Assembly: GCA_046154125.1 (NCBI GenBank)
Contig: JBJXEJ010000034.1
Location: 23,187 to 87,186, forward strand
DNA length: 64,000 nucleotides
DNA from: PBB1 sp046154125
GTDB taxonomy: Bacteria > Pseudomonadota > Gammaproteobacteria > Burkholderiales > Burkholderiaceae_C
Direction of reading: 5' to 3'
Below the pieces are notes generated by a model. The model was not told the origin of the DNA. It saw nothing but the letters and a program-made list of their open reading frames with translations, and made no database searches. Made by a program: the position numbers and the translations under genes. Of the stretch, positions 18,021 to 26,416 are shown piece by piece (position 1 is the stretch's first letter; each line of letters opens with the position of its first letter).

Positions 18021-18644
18021 TCAGTAATCCAGGCCCCAGTCGACGGTGATGCGTCGCTCGGGCAGGCTGACCGCATCGACGAAGGCCGCGACGAACGGGA
18101 TCAACCGCTGGGCAGCCTCATCGGTCACGCCGGGTGGCGCAACGCGCAAGACGCTGTGCGGTCCGGTGTCGATCAGGCCGGACACGTCACCCAGGTGTTC
18201 ACCCTCGCGATTGAACACCGACAGCCCGACCAGGTCGACCCAGTAATACTCGTCCGGACCGGCCGTCGGAAAGCTGCCGCGGGAGACGAACACGCGCGCA
18301 CCGCGCAGTGCCTCGGCGCCAAGTCGATCGACCACGTCCTGCGCCTGGGCAACGACCACGTCCCCATGCTCCTTGACCGCCATGATCTTCAGCAGCGAAG
18401 GCAGTGGCACGGTGGTGAGATCCACCGCACGCGGCCCGGGAATCTCGGGCGGCTTGAGCAGCCAGCGACGCGAGGAAAACAGCGCCTGCGGATCGGATGA
18501 GTAGGCCTTGACCTTGAACCAGCCCTTGACACCCCAGGCATCCACGATCAGGCCGACCTCGATGGCGTCATCCGGCCAGGACGTCGCATCGACGCCGGAA
18601 TCAGGCTGGACTGCCATGCCGGAGTGGGGAGCAGTCATCGACAT
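18021..18644 (-). CDS. rimM: Ribosome maturation factor RimM
   Basis: About 207 residues. The N-terminal RimM domain contains VGLIVDAWGVKGWFKVKAY and the C-terminal PRC-barrel contains EYYWVDLVGLSVFNREGEHLG. RimM assists assembly of the 30S head with S19. Possible starts are GTG 18653, ATG 18644 and ATG 18638; none has a good ribosome-binding site and 18644 is a compromise. Third-from-last gene of the rpsP operon. Confidence 0.94.
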   Translation of the reverse strand: MSMTAPHSGMAVQPDSGVDATSWPDDAIEVGLIVDAWGVKGWFKVKAYSSDPQALFSSRRWLLKPPEIPGPRAVDLTTVPLPSLLKIMAVKEHGDVVVAQAQDVVDRLGAEALRGARVFVSRGSFPTAGPDEYYWVDLVGLSVFNREGEHLGDVSGLIDTGPHSVLRVAPPGVTDEAAQRLIPFVAAFVDAVSLPERRITVDWGLDY

Positions 18645-18691
18645 CGGCGGCACCGTCGCGGGGGCGAGGCGACCGCCGGGTCGGCATTCAC

Positions 18692-18943
18692 TCAGGCCGT
18701 GACGGCCTTGGCCTGCTCGACGAGACGGGCGACCGTCGGCGACAGCTGGGCACCGGTGCCGGTCCAGTAGGCGATGCGGTCGAAGGCGACGCGCAAAGGC
18801 TGCTCGGCCCCGGAAGCAACCGGGTTGTAGAACCCGACGCGTTCGATGAAGCGCCCGTCACGACGGACACGCGAGTCGGCCACGACGATGTTGAAGAAAG
18901 GACGCTTTTTGGCGCCGCCACGAGACAGTCGAATCACAACCAC
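18692..18943 (-). CDS. rpsP: 30S ribosomal protein S16
   Basis: 83 residues starting at a GTG (MVVIRLSRGGAKKRPFFNIV), the conserved S16 N-terminus; GGAAAC lies just upstream. The rest (FNPVASG-like YNPVASGAEQPLRVAFDRI) matches the family. First gene of the rpsP-rimM-trmD-rplS operon, with a leader of roughly 180 nt that contains a 7-bp hairpin. Confidence 0.96.
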   Translation of the reverse strand: MVVIRLSRGGAKKRPFFNIVVADSRVRRDGRFIERVGFYNPVASGAEQPLRVAFDRIAYWTGTGAQLSPTVARLVEQAKAVTA

Positions 18944-19066
18944 GATGTTTCCTTGAATGATGGGTTGCCCGCCGCATCCGGGAGACACTCCGGTCGAGCA
19001 GAACAGAAATCTGCGGCCATCGGGCCGCAACAAGATCAGTGCCGTAGATACGCTGACCCGCCTCGA

Positions 19067-19085
19067 CCTCCAGCAAGACTGGAGG
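19067..19085 (-). promoter_or_regulatory. Hairpin in the rpsP operon leader
   Basis: CCTCCAG, loop of five, CTGGAGG: a 7-bp perfect stem about 125 nt upstream of the rpsP start. There is no T-run after it in either direction, so it is not a terminator. It could be a leader structure used for ribosomal-protein autoregulation or mRNA stability. Function is inferred only from position. Confidence 0.4.
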
Positions 19086-19120
19086 CAACGGAGGCAAGAC
19101 AGCCGTCACGTGAACTCTCG

Positions 19121-19126
19121 ATTGTA
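19121..19126 (-). promoter_or_regulatory. Candidate -10 box (TACAAT) for the rpsP operon
   Basis: On the minus strand TACAAT lies about 180 nt upstream of rpsP. The only -35-like element is TTGTGA, 19 bp upstream, so the match is partial. It overlaps the start of the degraded acetyltransferase gene on the other strand. Confidence 0.35.
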
Positions 19127-19139
19127 AACTGTGCATTCC

Positions 19140-19544
19140 ATGAATTCACAACACCGTGACCTCGCACCTGCCGATACGCCCCTGCGCTGCGCACCCACCG
19201 CCCTGCCGACTGTCGCCGCCATGACCGTTCCGAGCGCGCGGGGCGCCTCGTGTCTGTCTCGGGGACTCGGTAAGCCTGTCGCCCGAGCACCAGGGGAGTG
19301 GCATCGGCCGTAGCTGCTGGCCAAGCTGAGCAGCTACGGCGCAGCCGGCGGCGCGACGCAGATGCTGGCGGTGATCGGCGATGTCGCAAATGCCGGCTCG
19401 ATCGCGCTGCACCGCGCGCTGGGTTTTGAACCAGCCGGTGAGCTCGAGGCGGTCGGCAGGAAATTCGACCGCTGGCTGGATGCGGTACCGATGCGACGAC
19501 CGCTGGGCCCGGGACACACATTCCCCGAACGAAAGAACGAATGA
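19140..19544 (+). pseudogene. Broken GNAT-family (phosphinothricin-type) N-acetyltransferase
   Basis: Three pieces of one GNAT protein lie in order but not in one frame. The N-terminal piece is MNSQHRDLAPADTPLRC...TALPTVAAM (from 19140). A piece in another frame reads GDSVSLSPEHQGSGIGR (about 19261-19311), the acetyl-CoA-binding motif. The C-terminal piece, back in the first frame after an in-frame TAG at 19311, is LLAKLSSYGAAGG...VIGDVANAGSIALHRALGFEP, ending at 19544. The GIGR-LLAKL junction shows a frameshift, and the middle of the family domain (roughly 50-70 residues) is missing. The gene is therefore both deleted and frameshifted. Its last 4 bp overlap the next gene's ATG. Confidence 0.85.
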
Positions 19545-20056
19545 CCTCACCTGAATCACGAGCCGGTTCCGCAACTTACAAATCGAAGACGCTCGCCACC
19601 TGGATCGCCATCGTCGGCGGCTGCCTCGGCTTGCACCGCTTCTACCTGCACGGGGTACGTGACCTGCCCGGTTGGCTGCATCCGCTGCCGGCACTGGTGG
19701 GCCTGTATGGTGTTCAACGGGCCCGATTGCTCGGCCAGGACGATCACCTTGCGTGGGTGCTGATGCCGCTGCTGGGTTGCACGATCGTCGCCGGAATGCT
19801 CGCGGCGATCGTCTACGGACTGACCAGCGATGAGCGCTGGCACGCCCGCTTCAACGCATCGCGTGCCGGTCCGAACAGCGGTTGGGGCGCGGTCCTCGGC
19901 GCAATCCTGGCACTGCTGGTAGGAGGCGTCGTGTTGATGGCGACCATTGCGTTCGCGGCTCAGCGCTACTTCGAGTACCAGGTCGAATCCGACGCCGCCC
20001 GCGTCAGTCAATCTGCTCGATCGCTTGACCCGCCACTGACGGGAGCAGCGTACTGA
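19541..20056 (+). CDS. TM2-domain-like small membrane protein
   Basis: 171 residues with about four hydrophobic segments. The TM2-type motif KSKTLATWIAIVGGCLGLHRFYLHG is near residues 14-38, followed by WVLMPLLGCTIVAGMLAAIVYGL and VLGAILALLVGGVVLMATIAF. TM2 proteins are of largely unknown function. The ATG overlaps the end of the acetyltransferase remnant by 4 bp, so it was probably coupled to that gene when intact. Its 3' end overlaps the convergent folK gene by 53 bp. Confidence 0.75.
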   Translation: MTSPESRAGSATYKSKTLATWIAIVGGCLGLHRFYLHGVRDLPGWLHPLPALVGLYGVQRARLLGQDDHLAWVLMPLLGCTIVAGMLAAIVYGLTSDERWHARFNASRAGPNSGWGAVLGAILALLVGGVVLMATIAFAAQRYFEYQVESDAARVSQSARSLDPPLTGAAY

Positions 20057-20486
20057 CCGGACCTCGACCGGGAATCACTGCGTCGGGCTTCAGCGCCGCC
20101 AGTGGCTGAAGGACAAAGGCCCGCTCGTGCATGCGCGGATGCGGAACGGTGAGTTTCGGTGTCGCTATCGATTGCTCGCCATACAGCAGCACATCGAGGT
20201 CCAGGGTGCGCGGTGCGTTGCGGTAGGGTCGCTCGCGCCCGTGTGCCAGTTCGATCCGCTGCAGCGCTTCCAGCAGCGCCTGCGGCGACAGCGTGGTCTC
20301 AAAGCAGGCGACGGCGTTCAGATAGTCGGGGCCGCTCGAATCGATCGGCGCGGTCCGGAACCAACTTGAGCATCGGTGCCGGCGGGTTTCGGGCAACTGC
20401 TGCAACTCAGCGTAAGCGGCGGCCAACTCCGCGCGAGCATCGCCCAGGTTGGCACCCAGGCCGATGTAGACGAGCGTCTCGATCAC
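20004..20486 (-). CDS. folK: 2-amino-4-hydroxy-6-hydroxymethyldihydropteridine diphosphokinase
   Basis: 160 residues from a GTG at 20486 (MIETLVYIGLGANLGDARAEL). The HPPK signature RTLDLDVLLYGEQ and the pterin-site motif VPHPRMHERAFVLQPLAAL are present. FolK pyrophosphorylates the pterin in folate synthesis. The GTG overlaps the pcnB stop (GTGA), the usual pcnB-folK coupling. The 3' end overlaps the convergent TM2 gene. Confidence 0.95.
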   Translation of the reverse strand: MIETLVYIGLGANLGDARAELAAAYAELQQLPETRRHRCSSWFRTAPIDSSGPDYLNAVACFETTLSPQALLEALQRIELAHGRERPYRNAPRTLDLDVLLYGEQSIATPKLTVPHPRMHERAFVLQPLAALKPDAVIPGRGPVSTLLPSVAGQAIEQID

Positions 20487-22030
20487 ACCGCTTCGGCATT
20501 GCCGTCGGCCGGAGCCGCACTGCCCGCATCGGCCGGTTTGCGGCGGCGACGGCGGCGCTTCTTGGCCGGATCGGCGAGCGGGGGGGCTTCGCCCACCACG
20601 GCGGGAGAGCGCGACTGAGCGCTTCGCTTGCCGTCCTGCACCTTGGCGTCGTCCATCAGGCGAATGCGCTCGTCCTCGTCGGCCAGAGAGAAATCCTCCC
20701 ACCACCGGGCGAGTTCGTCAGGCGCTTCGCCCGCGTCGGCACGCAGGCGCAGGAAGTCGAAGCCGGCGCGAAATCGCGGCTGCTCGACCAGGCTGAACGG
20801 CGCATTGCCGGTGCGGCGCTCGAAACGCGGCTGCATCAGCCAGATCTCGCGCATGTCGCCGCCGAGCTTGCCGCGGCCGGAGATGTCGCCGATGCGCGCG
20901 TCGAAGATAGCCTCCACCGCCTGCTGCAGCGCCGGGAAGGTCGGTTCGCCCTGCTTCTTCAGGCGATCCCATTGCAGCTGCACATCGTGCCAGAACATGC
21001 ACGCCAGCATGAAGCTGGGCGCCACAGGCTTGCCTTCGGAGACGCGTCGATCGGTGTCGGCCATCGCCAGCCCGACGAACTTGCGGTGCGCCGCACTGCC
21101 CCGGCTCTCGTCGAGCAGCGTGTCGAGCACCGGGAAAGTACCTTGGTGCAGGCCCTGCTTGCGCAACTCGTCGATGCTGGCCAGCGAGTGCCCGGTCTGA
21201 AGCAGCTTGATCATCTCGTCGAACAGGCGCGACGGGGGCACGTTTTCCAGCAGCGTCGACATGGCCTGAATGGGCGAGCGCGTCTTCGGCTCGATCTCGA
21301 ACCCCAGCTTGGCTGCAAAGCGCACCGCGCGGATGATTCGCACCGGATCTTCGCGGTAGCGGATTTCCGGGTCGCCGATCATGCGCAGCAGTTTCTTCTT
21401 TGCATCCTTGATGCCACCGTGATAGTCGACGACGACCTCGCGAACCGGGTCGTAGTACATCGCATTGACAGTGAAGTCGCGCCGCGCTGCATCCTCGATC
21501 TGCGGGCCCCAGACGTTGTCGCGCAACACGCGGCCTTCGGCATCGACGACGTGACTGGCGCTCGCGTCGCGGCCGCCCCGTTCGCCTTTCAGCGTCTTCT
21601 CGTTGCCAGTGGTCTGCTCGGCGGCCGCCGGATCCATCAGCGCGCGGAAGGTCGAGACCTCGATCACCTCGCTCAGGCCCCGGTCCTGACGCCCACGACC
21701 GAACACCACATGCACGATACGAAAACGCCGCCCGATGATGAAGGCGCGCCGGAACAGCGACTTGACCTGCTCCGGGGTCGCATTTGTCGCGACGTCGAAG
21801 TCCTTCGGACGCAGGCCGAGCAGCAGATCGCGCACGGCACCGCCGACGATGTACGCCTCGAAGCCTCCGTCTACCAGCGTCTGCACCACCTTGGATGCGC
21901 GCTCGTCGACCAGCCCCGGGTCGATCTGGTGCTCGCTCTTGGGGACCTCGACCCGCTTGCCGAGCGATGAGGTTACAGCGGTCTTCTTCGCGGGCTTGCC
22001 CAGCAACTTGTCGAGAAACTTCTTGATCAT
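20483..22030 (-). CDS. pcnB: Poly(A) polymerase I
   Basis: 515 residues from MIKKFLDKLLG (ATG 22030), which overlaps the preceding HAD gene as ATGA. The nucleotidyltransferase core reads IVGGAVRDLLLGLRPKDFDVAT; REDPVRIIRAVRFAAKLGF follows. The C-terminal tail is lysine/arginine-rich (KKRRRRRRKP), as in proteobacterial PAP I. The enzyme adds 3' poly(A) tails that promote RNA decay. A tRNA CCA-adding enzyme is the main alternative, but the long basic tail and the folK neighbour favour PcnB. Confidence 0.94.
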   Translation of the reverse strand: MIKKFLDKLLGKPAKKTAVTSSLGKRVEVPKSEHQIDPGLVDERASKVVQTLVDGGFEAYIVGGAVRDLLLGLRPKDFDVATNATPEQVKSLFRRAFIIGRRFRIVHVVFGRGRQDRGLSEVIEVSTFRALMDPAAAEQTTGNEKTLKGERGGRDASASHVVDAEGRVLRDNVWGPQIEDAARRDFTVNAMYYDPVREVVVDYHGGIKDAKKKLLRMIGDPEIRYREDPVRIIRAVRFAAKLGFEIEPKTRSPIQAMSTLLENVPPSRLFDEMIKLLQTGHSLASIDELRKQGLHQGTFPVLDTLLDESRGSAAHRKFVGLAMADTDRRVSEGKPVAPSFMLACMFWHDVQLQWDRLKKQGEPTFPALQQAVEAIFDARIGDISGRGKLGGDMREIWLMQPRFERRTGNAPFSLVEQPRFRAGFDFLRLRADAGEAPDELARWWEDFSLADEDERIRLMDDAKVQDGKRSAQSRSPAVVGEAPPLADPAKKRRRRRRKPADAGSAAPADGNAEAV

Positions 22031-22695
22031 GTGAACAGGTTCAGAGTGCGCCAGCCACGCTCGGTGGCGACCGACAGCAGCGCAGGAGACGGATTGGTCG
22101 CCACCGGATCGGTTGCCTTTTCGAGCAAGGGAAGGTCGTTGAGCGAATCGCTGTAGGCAGAGATGCGCTCGCAGTCGGCCCACGAAAGACCCTGCTCGCC
22201 CAGCCACTCCTCGACGCGTCGGACCTTGCCCTCCCGATAACTCGGAGTTCCCTTGATTCGGCCGCTGATGCTACCGCGAGCATCCCGTTCGAGCCGGACG
22301 GCGATCAGCGCATCGATGCCGAACGCCGCTGCGATGGGTGCTGTGACGAATTCGTTGGTCGCAGTGACCAGCACCACCCGGTCCCCCAAAGCCTGATGGC
22401 AGCGCACCAGATCGCGGGCACTGTCGCGCAACTGGGGCTCGATGACGCGCTGCATGAAGAGGCGATGGGCCGCAGCCAGCTCATCAGCCGAACGTTCCCG
22501 CAGCGGCCGCGTGGCGAACTCGATGTAGCCGTGCACGTCGAGTTGCCCGGCCTGGTACTGCGCGAAGAACGCGTCGTTGACGCGCCGGAAACTGGGTTCA
22601 TCCACCCACCCGAGAGAGATCACGAATTCGCCCCAGGCGTGGTCCGAGTCCAGCGGAAGCAAGGTGTCGTCGAGATCGAACAGACAGAGGTTCAC
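22027..22695 (-). CDS. HAD-IB family phosphatase
   Basis: 222 residues. Motif I is FDLDDTLLP (Asp7, Asp9), motif II LVTATNEFVT, and the last motif AYSDSLNDLPLLEKA. This matches the HAD-IB subfamily of SerB-like phosphatases, several of which act on phosphoserine, histidinol phosphate or phosphatidylglycerol phosphate. The substrate is not predictable from sequence alone. It is coupled at both ends by 4-bp ATGA overlaps, with hda upstream and pcnB downstream. Confidence 0.9.
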   Translation of the reverse strand: MNLCLFDLDDTLLPLDSDHAWGEFVISLGWVDEPSFRRVNDAFFAQYQAGQLDVHGYIEFATRPLRERSADELAAAHRLFMQRVIEPQLRDSARDLVRCHQALGDRVVLVTATNEFVTAPIAAAFGIDALIAVRLERDARGSISGRIKGTPSYREGKVRRVEEWLGEQGLSWADCERISAYSDSLNDLPLLEKATDPVATNPSPALLSVATERGWRTLNLFT

Positions 22696-23384
22696 AGCAG
22701 ATTTCCGGTGAGACCGTCGTCAGACGCTTCGGCGAGCATCTGGCGCAACAGGGGCACGGTGATGGCGCGTTTGTGCACCATCGCGAATTCATCGAGTCGA
22801 TCCAGCTGGGTCATCAGGTGCTTCATGTCGCGGGCGTGGCGATGCAGCAGGTGATCGATCACCTCGTCCGACAGGAACAGGCCTCGGCCATCGGCCTCGC
22901 GCCGCAAGGCCCCGCGCGACTCGGCCTCGGACAAGGGCTGTACCGCCATGACATGGCCCCAGCCGAGACGCGAGCGGAGGTCATCGCGCAAAGGGAGATC
23001 GACGGGCGGAAGCCGCCCTGCCGCGACCAGCGGTGTCGCGTGCGTGGCCGCCTCGACGAACAGCGCGAATGCCGCGTGCTGCTGTTCCGCGTCGAAGGCA
23101 TCGCATCCGTCGAGCACGACCAGGCTCCAGGTGTCGTCATGAACCCAGGGGGCGGGATCCAAGGGACCGAACCAGCCGACTCGGCCGCCCTGGGAATGCA
23201 CCTCATGAGCCAGTGCGCGAAGGAGATGCGTCTTGCCACTGCCTTGCGGTCCCCACAGATACAGCGGCGCGGCACGAGCACCCGCGTCGCGCAGTTGGGC
23301 CAGCACCATGGCGTTGCCACCTGTGATGAAAGTGTCGAAAGTTGGCGAGCTGCCAGACGCGATGAGCAACGGAATCTGCTTCAT
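22692..23384 (-). CDS. hda: DnaA-related regulatory protein Hda
   Basis: 230 residues from MKQIPLLIASGSSPTFDTF (ATG 23384). The Walker A motif GPQGSGKTHLLRAL is near residue 42, with VLDGCDAFDAEQQHAAFALF as Walker B and LRDDLRSRLGWGHVMAVQPL containing the arginine-finger region. Hda is a short DnaA homologue that, with the beta clamp, stimulates ATP hydrolysis by DnaA and blocks re-initiation. It heads the hda-HAD-pcnB-folK block. Confidence 0.92.
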   Translation of the reverse strand: MKQIPLLIASGSSPTFDTFITGGNAMVLAQLRDAGARAAPLYLWGPQGSGKTHLLRALAHEVHSQGGRVGWFGPLDPAPWVHDDTWSLVVLDGCDAFDAEQQHAAFALFVEAATHATPLVAAGRLPPVDLPLRDDLRSRLGWGHVMAVQPLSEAESRGALRREADGRGLFLSDEVIDHLLHRHARDMKHLMTQLDRLDEFAMVHKRAITVPLLRQMLAEASDDGLTGNLL

Positions 23385-23442
23385 GGCGCGCGGCCCCACG
23401 TGATCGTCAGCGCCCGCCTGCACCGGGACACCCACACCCGCT

Positions 23443-24324
23443 TCAGTGCAACCGGGGCTGCTCGCCCCGACGCAAGCGGGCAAGCTGCTCGGCCATCGCG
23501 GTGCTGTCATCCGCATCGGGACGGTGCAGCAGGTAAGCCTCGAAGTCCTCGGCTGCACGGTCGGTCTGCCCAAGTTCGGCCCATGCAAGGCCACGATCGC
23601 GCCGCTCTTCGTGGGCGTGCGGCAACAGCACCACCAGCCGGTTCAGCACGCGCAGCAGGCGAGGCCAGTCTTCCGCGGTGCTGTGGATTTCCTTCAGGTT
23701 GCGCAGCATGCGCGCGAGTATTTCGCGTGGTGGGGCCGTCTGCAGGAACAGGCCGAGCGGGGCATCGAAATCGCCAACCAGACCCTGGCTGCGCTTGTAC
23801 GGACCCAGCATGTCGTCGAGTGCCTCGCGGGACAACGACTTGCCGGTGAACGGGTCGATGATGACCTCACCGTTGTGCGGTCCGCTGAGCAGGCTGAGCT
23901 TGACCAGGAAGTGCCCCGGGAACGAGATGCCCTGAGCGCGCAACCCGAGTTGCGTGGCGATCTCCAGGTAGATGACGGCCAGCGAGATCGGGATGCCCCG
24001 ACGCGTGCGCAGCACCTCATGCAGGTAGCTGTTGCTCGGGTCGTAATAGTTGTTGACGTTGCCGCCGAAACCGAGTTCGTGGAAGAAATACCGGTTCAGC
24101 AAGCGCAGGCGCTGCAGCGGCACGACATCGGCCGGGATGCGGCGCCTGAGCCTGTCGGACAGCGCATCCACCTCGGCGAGCACCGCCTGAACATCGAGCT
24201 GCGGATGGTCGTCCAGGGCGATCGAGGCAGCGGCTTCGAGCAACGACAAACTGGCATCGTCGGCCACCAGCGAGGAGAAGTACTCGAGCGCAGTAGGCGT
24301 CGCGTACTGATACGGTCCGGGCAT
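23443..24324 (-). CDS. SirB1-family protein (transglutaminase-like plus TPR)
   Basis: 293 residues starting MPGPYQYATPTALEYFSSLV at 24324. The SirB1 N-domain includes LNRYFFHELGFGGNVNNYY and RRGIPISLAVIYLEIATQLG with FPGHFLVK, a transglutaminase-like fold. The C-terminal part (VLLPHAHEERRDRGLAWAEL) forms tetratricopeptide-like helices. The biochemical role is unknown. It lies 42 bp downstream of murJ on the same strand. Confidence 0.88.
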   Translation of the reverse strand: MPGPYQYATPTALEYFSSLVADDASLSLLEAAASIALDDHPQLDVQAVLAEVDALSDRLRRRIPADVVPLQRLRLLNRYFFHELGFGGNVNNYYDPSNSYLHEVLRTRRGIPISLAVIYLEIATQLGLRAQGISFPGHFLVKLSLLSGPHNGEVIIDPFTGKSLSREALDDMLGPYKRSQGLVGDFDAPLGLFLQTAPPREILARMLRNLKEIHSTAEDWPRLLRVLNRLVVLLPHAHEERRDRGLAWAELGQTDRAAEDFEAYLLHRPDADDSTAMAEQLARLRRGEQPRLH

Positions 24325-24365
24325 CTGACAAGTGTAAGGTGGTGCGGAATGCTGGAGCGGAGGCC

Positions 24366-25922
24366 TCATGCGCGGCGCGCGAAGTCTTGCAGACGAATGC
24401 CCATGAGCCTCAACGCCGCGAAATACAGAAGCGCCGAGCTCAGCAGGCAGGCGGCCAGCAGCCCGACCCGCAAGACCCGCTGCGAGGCCAGCGCGACCCA
24501 GTCGAACCCGCCCGCCGCCGCACCAAGGGCCAGTCCGAGCAGCCCGCTGGCACACACGATGCGCAGGCTGAACCCCAGCCAGCCTGCCTGTGGAACATAG
24601 GTGCCCCGCCTGCGCAGCCCGATGAACAGCCACATGGCGTTGATCAGCGCGCCGAGACCGATCGACAGCGCCAGCCCCGCGTGACCGAGCTGAGGCACGA
24701 ACAGCAGGTTCATCAGCTGCGTGAGGATCAGCACCGCGATGGCGATCTTCACAGGCGTGCGAATGTCCTGCCGCGCGTAGAAGCCGGGTGCCAGCACCTT
24801 GACCCCGATCAGCCCCATCAGCCCGACGCCGTAACCCATCAGCGCGCGCACGGTCTGCTGCACGTCGCGCTCGCTGAATTGCCCATAGTGATACAGCACC
24901 GACACCATCGGCTTGGGAAACACGAGCAAGGCGACCGCGCACGGCAAGGCAAGCAGCAGCACCAGGCGCAGCCCCCAGTCCAGGTGGCTGGAGTAGGCCG
25001 CCTCGTCGCCGCTGGCCTGGGCCGCCGACAGCTGCGGCAGCAGCACGACTCCGAGTGCCACCCCGAGCAGGGCCGTCGGAAATTCCATCAGCCGGTCGGC
25101 ATAAGTCAGCCACGACACCGCACCGACACCGACATGCGACGCAATCTGCGTGTTGATCAACAGTGACAGCTGCGCCACCGACACGCCGACGATCGCCGGC
25201 GCCATCTGGCGCAGGACACGGCCCACGCCCGGGTGCCGCAGCGAGCTGCGCAGATCACCCCAGGTGAGGCCGATTCGAGGCAGGCTGCCGATGGCGCGCA
25301 ACGCGGGCCACTGGACCGCCAATTGCAGGACGCCGCCCAGCATGACACCAACGGCCAGGGCATAGATGGGCTCGATGCCATGGCGCCGGAACCAGGGCGA
25401 CAGCAGCCAGGCGGCCAGCATCACCGAGAGGTTCAGAAAGACCGGCGTGACCGCAGGCACGGCAAACCGCTTCCAGGTCTGCAGTACGCCGGCAGCGAGG
25501 GCCACCAGCGACATGAAGGCGATGTAAGGAAACATGATGCGCGTCATGACCACCGCGTGATCGAATTCCTGCAGGCCGGACGCCATCAACCACACCAGCA
25601 AGGGCGCTGCGGCGATGCCGATCACGCTGGTGAGTGCAAGTGCCCACAGAAGCACCGTGGCCACCGCATTGACGAGCTGATGCGTGACCTCGTCGCCTTC
25701 GCTGGCGCGCGTGGCCGCCAGGATCGGAACGAACGCCTGTGAAAACGCCCCTTCGGCAAACAGGCGACGCAGCAGGTTCGGAATGCGAAACGCGACGTTG
25801 AACGCGTCGGTGGAGGCGCTGGCGCCGAAGCTCGCCGCAACCAGCAACTCGCGTCCCAGTCCGGTGATGCGGGACGCCAGCGTCAGAAGTGAAACGGTGG
25901 AAGCGGCACGCAGCAGGTTCAT
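24366..25922 (-). CDS. murJ: Lipid II flippase MurJ
   Basis: 518 residues with about 14 hydrophobic segments. The N-terminus MNLLRAASTVSLLTLASRIT and the MVF signatures ASFGASASTDAFNVAFRIPN and FAEGAFSQAFVPIL are typical of MurJ/MviN. It flips the peptidoglycan precursor lipid II to the periplasmic face. It is divergent from rpsT, the common proteobacterial arrangement. Confidence 0.96.
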   Translation of the reverse strand: MNLLRAASTVSLLTLASRITGLGRELLVAASFGASASTDAFNVAFRIPNLLRRLFAEGAFSQAFVPILAATRASEGDEVTHQLVNAVATVLLWALALTSVIGIAAAPLLVWLMASGLQEFDHAVVMTRIMFPYIAFMSLVALAAGVLQTWKRFAVPAVTPVFLNLSVMLAAWLLSPWFRRHGIEPIYALAVGVMLGGVLQLAVQWPALRAIGSLPRIGLTWGDLRSSLRHPGVGRVLRQMAPAIVGVSVAQLSLLINTQIASHVGVGAVSWLTYADRLMEFPTALLGVALGVVLLPQLSAAQASGDEAAYSSHLDWGLRLVLLLALPCAVALLVFPKPMVSVLYHYGQFSERDVQQTVRALMGYGVGLMGLIGVKVLAPGFYARQDIRTPVKIAIAVLILTQLMNLLFVPQLGHAGLALSIGLGALINAMWLFIGLRRRGTYVPQAGWLGFSLRIVCASGLLGLALGAAAGGFDWVALASQRVLRVGLLAACLLSSALLYFAALRLMGIRLQDFARRA

Positions 25923-26053
25923 GGGGCAGGAAGTGGGCGGGAGCAGACCGCTGGTCGAGGCAGGGGCTGCGCAAGGGCCGCCGAAGTATAGGCAGCAGGG
26001 TCCACCATCGCTGGGCCGTCAACGCAACATCACCGCAGTCGCCTGCAGGCTGC

Positions 26054-26059
26054 TATACT
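26054..26059 (+). promoter_or_regulatory. Probable -10 box of the rpsT promoter (TATACT)
   Basis: TATACT followed by CGCGGGCT about 35 bp before rpsT, closely matching the string before rpmB at 6842. No recognisable -35 hexamer lies 16-18 bp upstream, so the promoter may rely on the -10 region. The GC-rich discriminator is consistent with growth-rate control. Confidence 0.6.
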
Positions 26060-26093
26060 CGCGGGCTCTGCTCTAACTGCACACTCAAAAAGC

Positions 26094-26396
26094 ATGGCCA
26101 CTTCATCCAAAGCCAAGAAGAAAACCGTACGCATCGCCTCTGGCTTGAAGCGCGTACGTCAGGACGTGAAGCTGAATGCGGCCAACACCGCGCTTCGGTC
26201 GAAGTTCCGCACGGTCGTCAAGAACGTGCAGAAGGCCGTCATTGCGGGCGACAAGGCCAAGGCCGCCGATTTGTTCAAGTCGGCCGAGAAGGTCATCGAT
26301 TCGGTGGCCGACAAGGGCCTGTTCCACAAGAACAAGGCCGCTCGCCACAAGAGCCGCCTGTCGGCCAAGATCAAGGCATTGCCCGCAAGCGCCTGA
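26094..26396 (+). CDS. rpsT: 30S ribosomal protein S20
   Basis: 100 residues, basic and alanine-rich, starting MATSSKAKKKTVRIASGLKR. It retains the S20 pattern KNVQKAVIAGDKAKA and GLFHKNKAARHKSRLSAKI. S20 binds 16S rRNA early in assembly. Monocistronic, with its own TATACT promoter and a hairpin terminator 20-45 bp after the stop. Confidence 0.97.
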   Translation: MATSSKAKKKTVRIASGLKRVRQDVKLNAANTALRSKFRTVVKNVQKAVIAGDKAKAADLFKSAEKVIDSVADKGLFHKNKAARHKSRLSAKIKALPASA

Positions 26397-26416
26397 TTTT
26401 TCCTGGTTGGACGCAG

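Noticed and set aside
20159..21970. A 603-codon plus-strand open frame across pcnB
   Set aside because: Antisense to a clear poly(A) polymerase gene. The composition is abnormal and no start signal is present.
24366..25113. Upstream extension of the SirB1-like gene into murJ
   Set aside because: The frame is open for a further ~260 codons but this part is the murJ gene read in another frame. The family start MPGPYQYAT is at 24324.
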